DNA of 25,198 bases from Phocaeicola_A sp963624095 (GCA_963624095.1 CAVFNZ010000024.1:1-25198), one strand, 5' to 3'. Counted from the stretch's first letter, positions 6,691 to 14,931 are shown. Notes: generated by a model from the letters alone, not told the origin. Made by a program: numbers and translations.

Positions 6691-7969
6691 AACCCAACAG
6701 CCGCCTTTGAACAGGGTGGGTATGGCGGACATCCCGCTGCCCGAGAAACGGACGCTGGCGAACGGAATCCTCTTGAACCTGTTCAACACTACTGACGAGG
6801 AGGTGCTCCGGCTCGACATCCAGATAGATGGAGGTGGACTGTGGTTTCAGTCGCAACCCCTTCAGACTCTGTTTGTCAACCGTATGTTGCAGCAGGGAAC
6901 CAGTCGTTACGACTCGAAGCAAATCGCCGAGCGGTTGGACTACTACGGAGGATGGCTGGATGTCTCCACTTCGACCAAACAAGCCTATGTGACGCTCTAT
7001 TCGCTGAGTAAATATTTCCCGCAACTGCTCGAACTGCTTCGCTCCATGTTGACAGAACCCGTCTTCCCCGAGAAGGAACTGGCGGTGGCCATCGAACGAG
7101 ACCGGCAGCAGTTCAAGGTGAACAGCAAGAAGGTGGACGTACAAGTCCGCAAGGCATTTCGCGGAGCACTTTTTGGCCCGGACTATCCCTGTACCAAATA
7201 CGCCGAGCTGGAAGACTATGACCGTCTGCGGCGCGAGGCGTTGGTAACGTTCCATCGGAGCTTCTACCATTCGGGAAACTGTACGCTCTATCTCTCGGGC
7301 AAAGTGACACCGGAGGTTATCCGTCAGGTGGAACAGGCTTTTGGCAATGATTCTTGGGGCGATACCTCTTCCGTCCGTCACGACTATGCGTGCAAACCCG
7401 TCACTACGACGCGGAAACGGATTGACGTGACGTGTGAACAGGCCGTGCAGAGCGCTGTCAACATGGGGTTCATCGCCGTGGACGCGAAACATCCCGACTT
7501 TCAGAAGTTGCGGGTCTTGACCTCTGTGTTTGGCGGCTACTTTGGCAGTCGGTTGATGAAGAACATCCGTGAGGATAAGGGGTATACCTATGGCATCGGT
7601 GCCGGACTGCAGGTCTTCCCCGACTGTAGCCTGTTTTTCGTGAACACGCAAACCGCCAACGAATGTGTGGAGCCGCTCATTCGGGAAGTCTATGCGGAGA
7701 TGGACCGCTTGCGCAACGAACCGGTGCCTGAGGCGGAACTGACGATGGTGAAAAACTATGTGACGGGCGAATTGTGCCGTGCCTATGAGGGACCGTTCTC
7801 TTTGGCCGATGCCTACATCTACATCGATTCCCAGTCGTTGCCCGAAAGTTTCCTCGCAGACACGGCGCACGCTTTGCGCGACGTGACGGCACAGGAACTG
7901 CAGGAAGTGGCACGCCGCTATTTTGTCCCCGAAAACGTGGTGGAGGCCGTTGCGGGACCGCTCAAATAG
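6680..7969 (+). CDS. M16 (pitrilysin-family) peptidase-like protein, apparently non-catalytic
   Basis: The 429-aa product has the two-lobed M16B layout: an N-terminal lobe starting around TLANGILLNLFN, a middle HRSFYHSGNCTLYLSGKV segment (about 192-209), and a C-terminal lobe with SRLMKNIREDKGYTYGIGA (about 290-308) that holds the conserved substrate-binding Arg and Tyr. The zinc motif HxxEH expected at about residues 65-70 is replaced by FVNRMLQQGT, so both His ligands and the catalytic Glu are gone. Such proteins typically pair with an active M16 subunit (as alpha-MPP does with beta-MPP), but no partner is in the window. No signal peptide is visible. The ATG overlaps the kdsB end by 11 nt, so the two are probably cotranscribed. 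Confidence 0.85.
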   Translation: MLNRTQQPPLNRVGMADIPLPEKRTLANGILLNLFNTTDEEVLRLDIQIDGGGLWFQSQPLQTLFVNRMLQQGTSRYDSKQIAERLDYYGGWLDVSTSTKQAYVTLYSLSKYFPQLLELLRSMLTEPVFPEKELAVAIERDRQQFKVNSKKVDVQVRKAFRGALFGPDYPCTKYAELEDYDRLRREALVTFHRSFYHSGNCTLYLSGKVTPEVIRQVEQAFGNDSWGDTSSVRHDYACKPVTTTRKRIDVTCEQAVQSAVNMGFIAVDAKHPDFQKLRVLTSVFGGYFGSRLMKNIREDKGYTYGIGAGLQVFPDCSLFFVNTQTANECVEPLIREVYAEMDRLRNEPVPEAELTMVKNYVTGELCRAYEGPFSLADAYIYIDSQSLPESFLADTAHALRDVTAQELQEVARRYFVPENVVEAVAGPLK

Positions 7970-8005
7970 TAAAAACACCTAAAAAGCGAAAGAAAACTTG
8001 AAGAC

Positions 8006-8039
8006 TTTGCGGTGGAAACAAATTATTGTTCTAATTTTG
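8006..8039 (+). promoter_or_regulatory. Predicted promoter of the MORN-repeat gene
   Basis: TTTG at 8006-8009 and TAATTTTG at 8032-8039, 22 nt apart, match the Bacteroidetes -33/-7 pair. The implied 5' leader is about 105 nt long. I see no clear riboswitch or hairpin in it. Confidence 0.5.
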
Positions 8040-8149
8040 TGAAGCTTCAAAGATAAGGGTGTTTATGAACTCCCTTCATGAAAAGAACGCTTTGTTCGGT
8101 ATAGGCCTATTGCCATGCCACTTACATGATAAAAACTGAATTGATGATT

Positions 8150-9274
8150 ATGAAAAAGATACTATTACGAGGTTGCTTTGCTTTCTTCCTTTTTTTCTCC
8201 GCTCAGGCGATGGCGCAGATAAACATCGGTAACTACACCTTTAAGGACGGCAGCGTCTACACCGGTGAGTTGAAGGGCAAAAGACCAAACGGAAAGGGCC
8301 GCACCGTCTTCAAAAACGGCAATATCTACGAGGGTGAATATGTGAAGGGTAAACGCCAAGGCCATGGTGTCTTCATCTTCCCCGATGGAGAGAAGTACGA
8401 CGGCAACTGGTTTCAGGACCAGCAACACGGCATGGGAACCTACTACTTCAACAACAACAACCGCTATGAAGGACTGTGGTATGCCGATTATCAACATGGA
8501 AACGGTACGATGTACTACTATAACGGCGATGTGTACGAGGGTGATTGGGTGCGTGACCAACGCGAAGGTCACGGGGTCTACACCTGGAAGAATGGTGCCA
8601 AGTACGAAGGCCAATGGGACAAGGACAAGAAGAACGGAACCGGCACGTTCGACTGGAACGACGGTACCGTCTACACCGGCTCGTGGAAGAACGACATGCG
8701 TCAGGGCGAAGGCGTGTTCCACTACTCCAACGGAGATGAATACGTGGGTTCGTGGAAACAGGACATGCAACACGGCAAGGGCATCTACAAGTTCCATACG
8801 GGTGATGAGTACGAGGGCGACTACGATATGGGCGAACGTACCGGTGAGGGCGTGTACAAACACAAGAACGGTGACGTTTACACAGGCCACTTCAAGAATG
8901 GTGAACAAGAGGGTGTGGGTACCTTCAAATGGGCTAACGGCTCGGTGTACGAAGGCAATTGGGTGAACAGCCAACGCGTAGGGAAAGGAAAATACACCTG
9001 GACTGACGGTGACGTTTACGAAGGTGACTGGAAGAACGACCTGCCCGATGGCGAAGGTACGCTGACCCACGCCGACGGCTCATACTACAAAGGTTCCTTC
9101 GTAAAGGGAAAGAAGGACGGCAAAGGCGTGCTGGTGGAGAAGGACGGTCTGCGCTACGAAGGCTTCTTCAAGCAGGACATGAAGCATGGACCTTTCGTGG
9201 AGACCGATGCCGACGGCCAGGTGGTGCGTCGCGGAACCTTCAAGTACGGCAAGTTTGACAACACAGGCAAATAA
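8150..9274 (+). CDS. Exported MORN-repeat protein
   Basis: The 374-aa product opens with a signal peptide (MKKILLRGCFAFFLFFSAQAMAQ, likely cut after AMA), then consists almost entirely of 23-residue MORN repeats of the form DGxxYEGxWxxxxxxGxGxY. I count about 14 clear units plus a degenerate last one (ADGQVVRRGTFKYG). MORN repeats form an elongated beta-meander; in eukaryotes they bind lipids or act as scaffolds, and in bacteria their role is mostly unknown. With the signal peptide and no membrane anchor, the protein is likely periplasmic or secreted. I chose ATG 8150 because the signal peptide begins there; an in-frame ATG at 8126 adds eight residues. An IMPase-family gene follows 36 nt later. 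No enzymatic domain is present. Confidence 0.9.
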   Translation: MKKILLRGCFAFFLFFSAQAMAQINIGNYTFKDGSVYTGELKGKRPNGKGRTVFKNGNIYEGEYVKGKRQGHGVFIFPDGEKYDGNWFQDQQHGMGTYYFNNNNRYEGLWYADYQHGNGTMYYYNGDVYEGDWVRDQREGHGVYTWKNGAKYEGQWDKDKKNGTGTFDWNDGTVYTGSWKNDMRQGEGVFHYSNGDEYVGSWKQDMQHGKGIYKFHTGDEYEGDYDMGERTGEGVYKHKNGDVYTGHFKNGEQEGVGTFKWANGSVYEGNWVNSQRVGKGKYTWTDGDVYEGDWKNDLPDGEGTLTHADGSYYKGSFVKGKKDGKGVLVEKDGLRYEGFFKQDMKHGPFVETDADGQVVRRGTFKYGKFDNTGK

Positions 9275-9310
9275 CCAATGGTTTCCTGACCAAAACAGAC
9301 AAAGATAAAG

Positions 9311-10114
9311 ATGATGATAAATTTGGAAAGCCTTACCGCTGAAGTCAGACAATTGGCGGTGACGACAGGCGCGTTTCTGCGCGAAGAACGGAAGAGATTC
9401 CATCGGGAGCGTGTGCAGGAAAAGAAGTCGCACGACTACGTCTCCTATGTGGACAAGGAGTCCGAACGCCGCATCGTGGCACGACTGAGTGAACTGCTTC
9501 CCGAAGCGGGGTTCATCGCCGAGGAGGGGAGCGGCAGCCTGCACGATGAACCCTATTGCTGGGTAGTCGACCCGTTGGACGGCACCACGAACTTCATTCA
9601 CGACAACGCCCCCTATTGCGTCAGTATCGCCTTGCGCAACCGCGAGGAAATCCTCATCGGTGTGGTCTACGAAGTCTGTCGCGACGAATGCTTTTGGGCA
9701 TGGAAAGGCGGTCGGGCTTACCGTAACGGCGAGGAAATTCACGTCTCTTCGGTGGACACGCTCAATGAGTCATTCATCGAGCTCGGATTCCCGTACGATG
9801 CCGAACGCTATCGGCCGTTTGTGACCGGACTTGTGCGGAATCTCTACGGGCGCGTGTGCGGACTTCGTCTCGAAGGTGCTTGCGCGGCGGAGTTGTGCTA
9901 CATCGCGTGCGGACGTTTCGAGGCTCGTGTCGAGGGGTTGCTGGGCCCGTGGGATGTCGCTGCCGGCTCGCTCATCCTGAAGCAGGCAGGAGGCATGGTG
10001 ACGGATTTCCGTGGTGACGCCGATTTCTATTCCGGCAAACAGGTGTTGGCTACCAACAGCAAGATTCATCAGCTGATGATTGATGAGATAGCGAAGTTGC
10101 CTTCCGTTGGTTAG
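9311..10114 (+). CDS. Inositol monophosphatase family protein
   Basis: The 267-aa product belongs to the Mg-dependent, Li-sensitive phosphatase family (IMPase/SuhB/CysQ). Visible motifs are FIAEEGSG (about 68-75, metal-binding Glu), WVVDPLDGTTNFIH (84-97, metal-binding Asp residues and the signature), and GPWDVAAGSLILKQAGG near the C-terminus (second signature). It therefore hydrolyses a small phosphomonoester such as inositol-1-phosphate, or a related sugar or nucleotide phosphate; the family motif alone does not fix the substrate. Two ATGs in tandem (9311 and 9314) are possible starts. It follows the MORN gene by 36 nt in the same direction and may share its transcript. No signal peptide is visible. 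Confidence 0.92.
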   Translation: MMINLESLTAEVRQLAVTTGAFLREERKRFHRERVQEKKSHDYVSYVDKESERRIVARLSELLPEAGFIAEEGSGSLHDEPYCWVVDPLDGTTNFIHDNAPYCVSIALRNREEILIGVVYEVCRDECFWAWKGGRAYRNGEEIHVSSVDTLNESFIELGFPYDAERYRPFVTGLVRNLYGRVCGLRLEGACAAELCYIACGRFEARVEGLLGPWDVAAGSLILKQAGGMVTDFRGDADFYSGKQVLATNSKIHQLMIDEIAKLPSVG

Positions 10115-10159
10115 CCCAAGACTTTTCTCCTTTAGACGGAAATTTTTCCGCCGAAAGAG

Positions 10160-10188
10160 TTGGAGTATGGAGATTATCCGTATATTTG
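10160..10188 (+). promoter_or_regulatory. Predicted promoter of the yhcH-like/glgB pair
   Basis: TATATTTG at 10181-10188 matches TAnnTTTG, with TTG at 10160-10162 18 nt upstream. Just before it, 10137-10150 is a short inverted repeat (CGGAAA-TT-TTTCCG), which may be a weak terminator for the upstream gene or a binding site. Confidence 0.5.
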
Positions 10189-10230
10189 TGGACAATATAA
10201 AGACGTATAACATAAAGTAATTTTATAGCT

Positions 10231-10674
10231 ATGATTATTGATACATTAGAAAACCTGAGCAAATATGCCTCGGTGAACCCTTTGTTTGCAAAAGCAATTG
10301 AGTATTTGACTTCTACTGACCTCAATGCGTTGGAAGTAGGCAAGGTCGTCCTGAAGGAAACGGACTTGGTCGTAAACGTTCAGATGGCCAAAGGCAAAAC
10401 CAAAGAGCAGGCTCAGCTGGAAACCCACAAGAAGTTTATCGATATTCAGATTCCGCTCTCTACAACGGAAGTGATGGGATATACTCCCGCTAACGCGCTC
10501 CCCGCAGGTGACTACAATGAAGAGAAAGACATCACCAAGTTTGTCGGACCTTCCGAGTCGTACATCGCCGTGAAACCGGGTATGTTCGCCATCTTCTTCC
10601 CGCAGGATGGTCACGCTCCCTGTATTTCACCGGAGGAAACCATCAAGAAGATTGTTGTAAAGGTTTTGGCATAA
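10231..10674 (+). CDS. YhcH/YjgK/YiaL (DUF386) family protein
   Basis: The 147-aa product matches the DUF386 family, small cupin-like beta-sandwich proteins often found in sugar-acid and sialic-acid operons. Diagnostic segments are ETHKKFIDIQIPL (about 69-81), DYNEEKDI, FVGPSESYIAVKPGMFAIFFPQDGHAPCI (about 108-136) with the conserved His after DG, and the ending IKKIVVKVLA. The His and Glu residues in those segments are the likely metal site; no exact reaction is established for most members. It has its own promoter box and lies 23 nt before glgB, so the two probably share a transcript. That pairing hints at a carbohydrate role, but this is inference. Confidence 0.88.
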   Translation: MIIDTLENLSKYASVNPLFAKAIEYLTSTDLNALEVGKVVLKETDLVVNVQMAKGKTKEQAQLETHKKFIDIQIPLSTTEVMGYTPANALPAGDYNEEKDITKFVGPSESYIAVKPGMFAIFFPQDGHAPCISPEETIKKIVVKVLA

Positions 10675-10697
10675 ACACATTGAATCTCCTCTAAAGT

Positions 10698-12716
10698 ATG
10701 GACAAGACATTGAAATTGATTCAGAACGACCCATGGCTGGAGCCTTACGAAGGTGCCATAACCGGCCGTCATCAGCATGCTTTGGATAAAGAAAAGGAGC
10801 TTACCGGTAACGGGAAGCGTAAGCTGTCGGAGTTTGCCGACGGCTATCTTTACTTTGGCTTGCACCGAATGAAAGGAGGCGGATGGGTGTTCCGCGAATG
10901 GGCTCCCAACGCCACGGAGATATTTTTAGTAGGAGATTTCAATGATTGGAAGGAAAATCCCGAGTACAAACTCAAGCGTGTAGAGGGAACGGGCAATTGG
11001 GAGGTAAAACTTCCGGCGGACAAGATGAAGCATGGCGACTACTATAAGTTGCATGTTTATTGGGACGGCGGCAGTGGCGAACGCATTCCCGCCTGGGCCA
11101 CCCGTGTGGTGCAGGACGAACAGACCCACATCTTCAGTGCGCAGGTGTGGAGCCCCGAGAAACCTTACACGTTCAAAAAGAAAACGTTCAAGCCGAACAC
11201 CGAGCCGTTGCTCATCTACGAGTGTCACGTCGGCATGGCGCAGGACGAGGAGAAAGTGGGCAGCTATGACGAATTCCGTGAGAGAATCCTGCCTCGAATA
11301 GCTGCGGACGGATACAACTGCATCCAAATCATGGCTATCCAGGAGCATCCTTACTACGGGAGCTTCGGTTATCATGTTTCCAACTTCTTCGCCCCATCCT
11401 CACGCTTCGGCACGCCGGACGAACTGAAACGACTCATTGACGAGGCTCACTCCATGGGTATCGCCGTCATCATGGACATCGTGCATTCGCATGCCGTGAA
11501 GAACGAGTTGGAGGGGCTTGGCAACTTTGCCGGCGACCCCTGCCAGTACTTCTACCAAGGCGACCGACGCGAACATCCGGCATGGGACTCGCTCTGCTTC
11601 GACTACGGAAAGAACGAAGTCATTCACTTCCTCCTCTCCAACTGCAAGTATTGGCTCAGCGAGTACAAGTTCGACGGGTTCCGCTTCGACGGTGTTACCT
11701 CGATGCTCTATTACAGCCACGGACTGGGCGAGGCGTTCTGCAACTATGGTGACTATTTCAATGGCCACGAGGACGACAACGCCATCTGCTACCTGACCTT
11801 GGCCAATAAACTCATTCACGAGGTCAACCCCAAGGCTATCACGATTGCCGAAGAGGTATCCGGCATGCCCGGCCTGGCTGCTCCCGTGGCCGACGGTGGC
11901 TACGGATTCGACTATCGTATGGCGATGAACATCCCCGACTACTGGATAAAGACCATCAAGGAGAAGGTGGACGAGGACTGGAAACCGTCGAGTCTCTATT
12001 GGGAAGTGACCAATCGGCGCAAGGACGAGAAGACTATCTCTTATGCGGAGAGTCACGACCAGGCACTCGTGGGCGACAAGACCATCATCTTCCGCCTGAT
12101 AGATGCCGACATGTATTGGCATTTCCGGAAAGGCGACGAGAATTTCTGCGTCAATCGAGGCATTGCGCTCCACAAAATGATTCGTCTGCTTACCGCAAGT
12201 ACCATCAATGGGGGCTACCTCAATTTCATGGGTAATGAGTTCGGCCATCCCGAATGGATTGACTTCCCGCGCGAAGGCAACGGATGGAGTTACAAGTATG
12301 CGCGTCGCCAGTGGAACTTGGTGGACAATCACGAGCTTTGTTACCACTACTTGGGCGACTTTGACAAGGCGATGATTCACCTGATTGCCGGAGTGAAGAG
12401 GTTCGAGAAGAGCGATGTCATTGAGGTGTGGCATGACGATGGAGACCAGGTGTTGGCTTACCGACGCGGTTCCCTGGTGTTCGTGTTCAACTTCAGTCCC
12501 ACAAAGTCCTTCACCGACTACGGATTCTTGGTGCCAAAGGGAGTCTATGACGTGGTACTCAATACCGATGCCAAGGAATTCGGTGGCAACGGATTCGCTG
12601 ATGACACCGTTCGCCACTATACCAACTTCGACCCGCTCTATAAGGACGACAAGAAGGAGTGGCTTAAGCTTTACATCCCCGCTCGTTCAGCGGTAGTGCT
12701 TCGGTTGGCGAAATAA
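10698..12716 (+). CDS. glgB: 1,4-alpha-glucan (glycogen) branching enzyme, GH13
   Basis: The enzyme makes alpha-1,6 branches in glycogen. The 672-aa product has an N-terminal CBM48 domain (GGWVFREWAPNATEIFLVGD, about 61-80), then a GH13 barrel with YECHVGMAQ (174-182), MDIVHSH (259-265), the nucleophile D331 in FDGFRFDGVTS, acid/base E385 in TIAEEVSG, and D454 in YAESHDQALVGDK, followed by GYLNFMGNEFGHPEWIDFP and a C-terminal all-beta domain. The overall wording resembles animal GBE1-type enzymes (GH13_8) more than the longer GH13_9 GlgB of enterobacteria. All catalytic residues are intact. No glycogen synthase or debranching gene lies in the window. It is followed by a strong hairpin terminator. 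Confidence 0.95.
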   Translation: MDKTLKLIQNDPWLEPYEGAITGRHQHALDKEKELTGNGKRKLSEFADGYLYFGLHRMKGGGWVFREWAPNATEIFLVGDFNDWKENPEYKLKRVEGTGNWEVKLPADKMKHGDYYKLHVYWDGGSGERIPAWATRVVQDEQTHIFSAQVWSPEKPYTFKKKTFKPNTEPLLIYECHVGMAQDEEKVGSYDEFRERILPRIAADGYNCIQIMAIQEHPYYGSFGYHVSNFFAPSSRFGTPDELKRLIDEAHSMGIAVIMDIVHSHAVKNELEGLGNFAGDPCQYFYQGDRREHPAWDSLCFDYGKNEVIHFLLSNCKYWLSEYKFDGFRFDGVTSMLYYSHGLGEAFCNYGDYFNGHEDDNAICYLTLANKLIHEVNPKAITIAEEVSGMPGLAAPVADGGYGFDYRMAMNIPDYWIKTIKEKVDEDWKPSSLYWEVTNRRKDEKTISYAESHDQALVGDKTIIFRLIDADMYWHFRKGDENFCVNRGIALHKMIRLLTASTINGGYLNFMGNEFGHPEWIDFPREGNGWSYKYARRQWNLVDNHELCYHYLGDFDKAMIHLIAGVKRFEKSDVIEVWHDDGDQVLAYRRGSLVFVFNFSPTKSFTDYGFLVPKGVYDVVLNTDAKEFGGNGFADDTVRHYTNFDPLYKDDKKEWLKLYIPARSAVVLRLAK

Positions 12717-12754
12717 GGCCGACGCGGTTTGTCGGGATGACCCGGAATAATTGG

Positions 12755-12797
12755 AATATCTATCTGCGGTGGCCGTGCGTTACCGCAGATAGATATT
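12755..12797. terminator. Terminator hairpin between convergent glgB and MBL-hydrolase genes
   Basis: A perfect 16-bp stem (AATATCTATCTGCGGT at 12755-12770 with its complement at 12782-12797) encloses an 11-nt loop. On the plus strand it is followed by TTTT, as expected for glgB termination; on the minus strand the downstream tract is only AT-rich. The right arm includes the last five codons of the MBL gene, and its stop codon runs from the arm into the loop. Confidence 0.8.
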
Positions 12798-13424
12798 TTG
12801 ATTCTTCTCCCGTCCGATGGTGGTGGCGGAGCCGTGTCCCGGATAGACGACAGTCTCTTCGGGCAAGGTGAGTAACTTCTGTTGAATGGCCTCGATGAGT
12901 TGCTGTTCCGTGCCGCTGCCGTCCAAGTCCGTGCGACCGATGCAACCACAGAACAGGGCGTCACCGGTGAAGAGCGCATGCTCCTCAGCGCAATAGAATG
13001 CCAGGGAGCCGGCGGAGTGACCGGGTATGTGGAAGATGGAGAATGCGTGCGTGCCGAAGCTGATGGTGTCGCCCTCATCAATGAACCCCTTCAGCGCCAC
13101 GGGCGAATCGTAATCCATGACACCGAACAGCTTGATGCGCTCCGGCATTTGCTCTAACCAAGGCAAGTCCGCCTTGTGCGCCTCACCCCGGATGCCGAAT
13201 TCACTCAGCATAAACGGATTGCCGAAGATGTGGTCGAAGTGCAGGTGCGTGCAGAGCAGATGCTTAATGGTCAGCCCGTTGTTCGCAACGTAAGCCTTCA
13301 GGGCCTGCTTCTCCGACTCGAAGTAGCAACCCGCGTCAATCACCACCGCCTCTTTCGTCTCGTCCCACACAATGTAGGTGTTGACAGGCAGCATGTTAAA
13401 CTCAAATTTCTTTATTGTAATCAT
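12780..13424 (-). CDS. MBL-fold metallo-hydrolase (glyoxalase II-like)
   Basis: The 214-aa product has the complete metallo-beta-lactamase metal set: THLHFDH at 59-65 (H60, H62, D64, H65), GHSAGS at 135-140 (H136), FTGDALF with D155, and YPGHG with H197. This is the glyoxalase-II-like subgroup that hydrolyses thioesters or related small substrates with two metal ions in the cytoplasm. It lacks the long C-terminal domain of classical GloB, so the exact substrate is open. It is the last gene of a minus-strand operon, starting 19 nt after the rsmG stop, and its final codons form one arm of a terminator hairpin. Confidence 0.92.
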   Translation of the reverse strand: MITIKKFEFNMLPVNTYIVWDETKEAVVIDAGCYFESEKQALKAYVANNGLTIKHLLCTHLHFDHIFGNPFMLSEFGIRGEAHKADLPWLEQMPERIKLFGVMDYDSPVALKGFIDEGDTISFGTHAFSIFHIPGHSAGSLAFYCAEEHALFTGDALFCGCIGRTDLDGSGTEQQLIEAIQQKLLTLPEETVVYPGHGSATTIGREKNQNIYLR

Positions 13425-13443
13425 AAGTCAGAACGATGTTTGT

Positions 13444-14073
13444 TTAGAGTGACACGTAAACAACCTTTTTGGTGGAGAAATATTCCTCTTTGAAGAAGTC
13501 TGACAGGTTGGTGACGATAGCTCTTCCCTTATAGGGCAGAATCTCGTGCTCAAGCTCGCCGCCCTTCAGGCAGAACAGCCCGTTGGGGTAGGCGTTTTGC
13601 TGCTGCTTCGCGATGTTCTTGCGCACAATCTTCATCAAGTCCGCCAAAGGCATCACGGCGCGGCTCACCACAAAGTCGAACTTTCCGTTCTCCTCTTCGC
13701 CGCGACATTGGCGCAGCGTGACGTTGCTTAGTCCGATGGATTCCGCCACGGCTGTCGCCACCTTTATCTTCTTCCCGATGCTGTCAATCAAGTGAAACTG
13801 CACCTCCGGAAAGAGGATGGCCAAAGGGATGCCCGGGAAACCGCCGCCCGTGCCGAAGTCCATCACCCGTGTGCCGGGCTTGAAGTGTGCCACCTTGGCG
13901 ATGCCCAACGAGTGGAGCACATGATGCTCGTAGAGGTTGTCGATATCCTTGCGCGAGATGACGTTAATCTTGGCGTTCCAATCCCGGTAGAGGGCATCGA
14001 GCTCTATAAACTGGTTGCGCTGTTGCTCGGTCAGGTCAGGAAAGTAATGAAGGATCTGTTCCATACGCGTCAT
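13444..14073 (-). CDS. rsmG: 16S rRNA (guanine527-N7)-methyltransferase RsmG (GidB)
   Basis: RsmG methylates G527 of 16S rRNA with SAM; loss gives low-level streptomycin resistance in other bacteria. The 209-aa product has the family length and motifs: LYRDWNAKINVISRKD (28-43), HHVLHSLGIAK (50-60), the SAM-binding loop VMDFGTGGGFPGIPLAI (70-86), FHLIDSIGKKIKVA and FDFVVSRAVMPL. Its ATG overlaps the TGA of the upstream lipoprotein gene by 4 nt, so translation is probably coupled; an internal ATG three codons later is also possible. The MBL-fold gene follows 19 nt downstream. Confidence 0.96.
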   Translation of the reverse strand: MTRMEQILHYFPDLTEQQRNQFIELDALYRDWNAKINVISRKDIDNLYEHHVLHSLGIAKVAHFKPGTRVMDFGTGGGFPGIPLAILFPEVQFHLIDSIGKKIKVATAVAESIGLSNVTLRQCRGEEENGKFDFVVSRAVMPLADLMKIVRKNIAKQQQNAYPNGLFCLKGGELEHEILPYKGRAIVTNLSDFFKEEYFSTKKVVYVSL

Positions 14074-14867
14074 TCTTTCAAAAGTCCTTTCAACTCCGCG
14101 TAGGGTATGCTGAGGATAGTCATTCCTTCACAGTAGGGTGCAATCTCGTAGACGTTGTAGAAGAACTGCATCGTGTCCTTGCCGAGATAGAAGTTCTCTG
14201 ATGGGTAGAGGTCCGTCCATTGCAGGTAGCTCTGGTCCTTGAGGGCTTCCATCGAGGTGACGTTCTTCTCCTTCATCAGTGCCGTGAGCAAAATCTCGTT
14301 GAGCCGCTCCTTATAGTCGGTAACGAAGAGGCTGTCCAGTGTCAGCAGCGCACCGTTCCGCTTGTCGAAATTGAGGCACGAGTAGTTATACTCTCCGTGC
14401 GCTCCGCCCTGAAACTGGTTTCTCTGTACGCTGAAGGTCAGCACACCGTCCTTGGCATCCACGGTTTTGGAGATGAGGCTATAGGTGTAGTTGTACCACC
14501 CCGATTCTCCGGCACCCATTTCCTTGTCCGCCAAGTAGCTCGTTCCGGTTTCCTGTTGGTATTTCCTCACATAGCTGTTGGTGAAGGAGTCCACCGCCGC
14601 CTGCGGTGTCAATGCATCGTAGCCGAAGAGCTCGTTGACGAGACCTTGGTTGATGCGCTGTGCCACGGGTGTCTCTCCCTTGATGTAGGTGACGCTAATC
14701 TCGATGGAACAGGCCGGGGTGGAAGTGTCCGCTATCAGTGGAGCGTTTATGTTCTTTTCTGCGGTGACGAAATCAAAGGCTGTGATGCCGGTCGTCTTCT
14801 GTTTGCAACCTGCCGTTGTCCCCACAATGACCATTGCGGCTACAACGAGATGGAAATGCTTTTTCAT
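14070..14867 (-). CDS. DUF3298/DUF4163-like lipoprotein
   Basis: The 265-aa product begins with a lipoprotein signal (MKKHFHLVVAAMVIVGTTAGC; lipid-bearing C21), so it is anchored in a membrane and faces the periplasm or surface. The body resembles the DUF4163-DUF3298 pair seen in RsiV-like proteins: an N-terminal part with SIEISVTYIKGETPVAQRIN, then GGAHGEYNYSCLNFDKRNGALLTLDSLF (the DUF3298 hallmark GGAHG...NFD) and a C-terminal YEIAPYCEGMTILSIPYAEL. The molecular role of stand-alone members is not known. I chose the ATG at 14867, where the signal peptide starts and which follows a promoter box; the open frame upstream is not protein-like. It overlaps rsmG by 4 nt. Confidence 0.85.
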   Translation of the reverse strand: MKKHFHLVVAAMVIVGTTAGCKQKTTGITAFDFVTAEKNINAPLIADTSTPACSIEISVTYIKGETPVAQRINQGLVNELFGYDALTPQAAVDSFTNSYVRKYQQETGTSYLADKEMGAGESGWYNYTYSLISKTVDAKDGVLTFSVQRNQFQGGAHGEYNYSCLNFDKRNGALLTLDSLFVTDYKERLNEILLTALMKEKNVTSMEALKDQSYLQWTDLYPSENFYLGKDTMQFFYNVYEIAPYCEGMTILSIPYAELKGLLKE

Positions 14868-14901
14868 TGTGCGTAAAATGCTTTTTGTTCGTAAACCGGA
14901 G

Positions 14902-14931
14902 CAAAAGTAAGTAAAAAAGCATTGGCGGCAA
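14902..14931 (-). promoter_or_regulatory. Predicted promoter of the lipoprotein-rsmG-MBL operon
   Basis: The minus strand carries TTG at 14931-14929, a 19-nt spacer, and TACTTTTG (TAnnTTTG) at 14909-14902. The spacing is ideal for the Bacteroidetes housekeeping promoter. The leader would be about 30 nt. Confidence 0.65.

Noticed and set aside
6608..7978. 456-codon minus-strand open frame opposite kdsB and the M16-like gene
   Set aside because: The plus strand encodes a clear M16 protein here; the antisense product is rich in H, R and Q without any domain.
8040..8149. Riboswitch in the long leader of the MORN gene
   Set aside because: No conserved aptamer core or convincing hairpin was recognised.
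8165..9070. Long minus-strand open frame (301 codons) opposite the MORN gene
   Set aside because: It arises because the 69-bp MORN codon repeat also lacks stops in the antisense frame; its product is a monotonous V/L/H-rich repeat with no promoter or start context.
11400..12617. 405-codon minus-strand open frame opposite glgB
   Set aside because: glgB is unmistakable on the plus strand; the antisense product has no recognisable motif.
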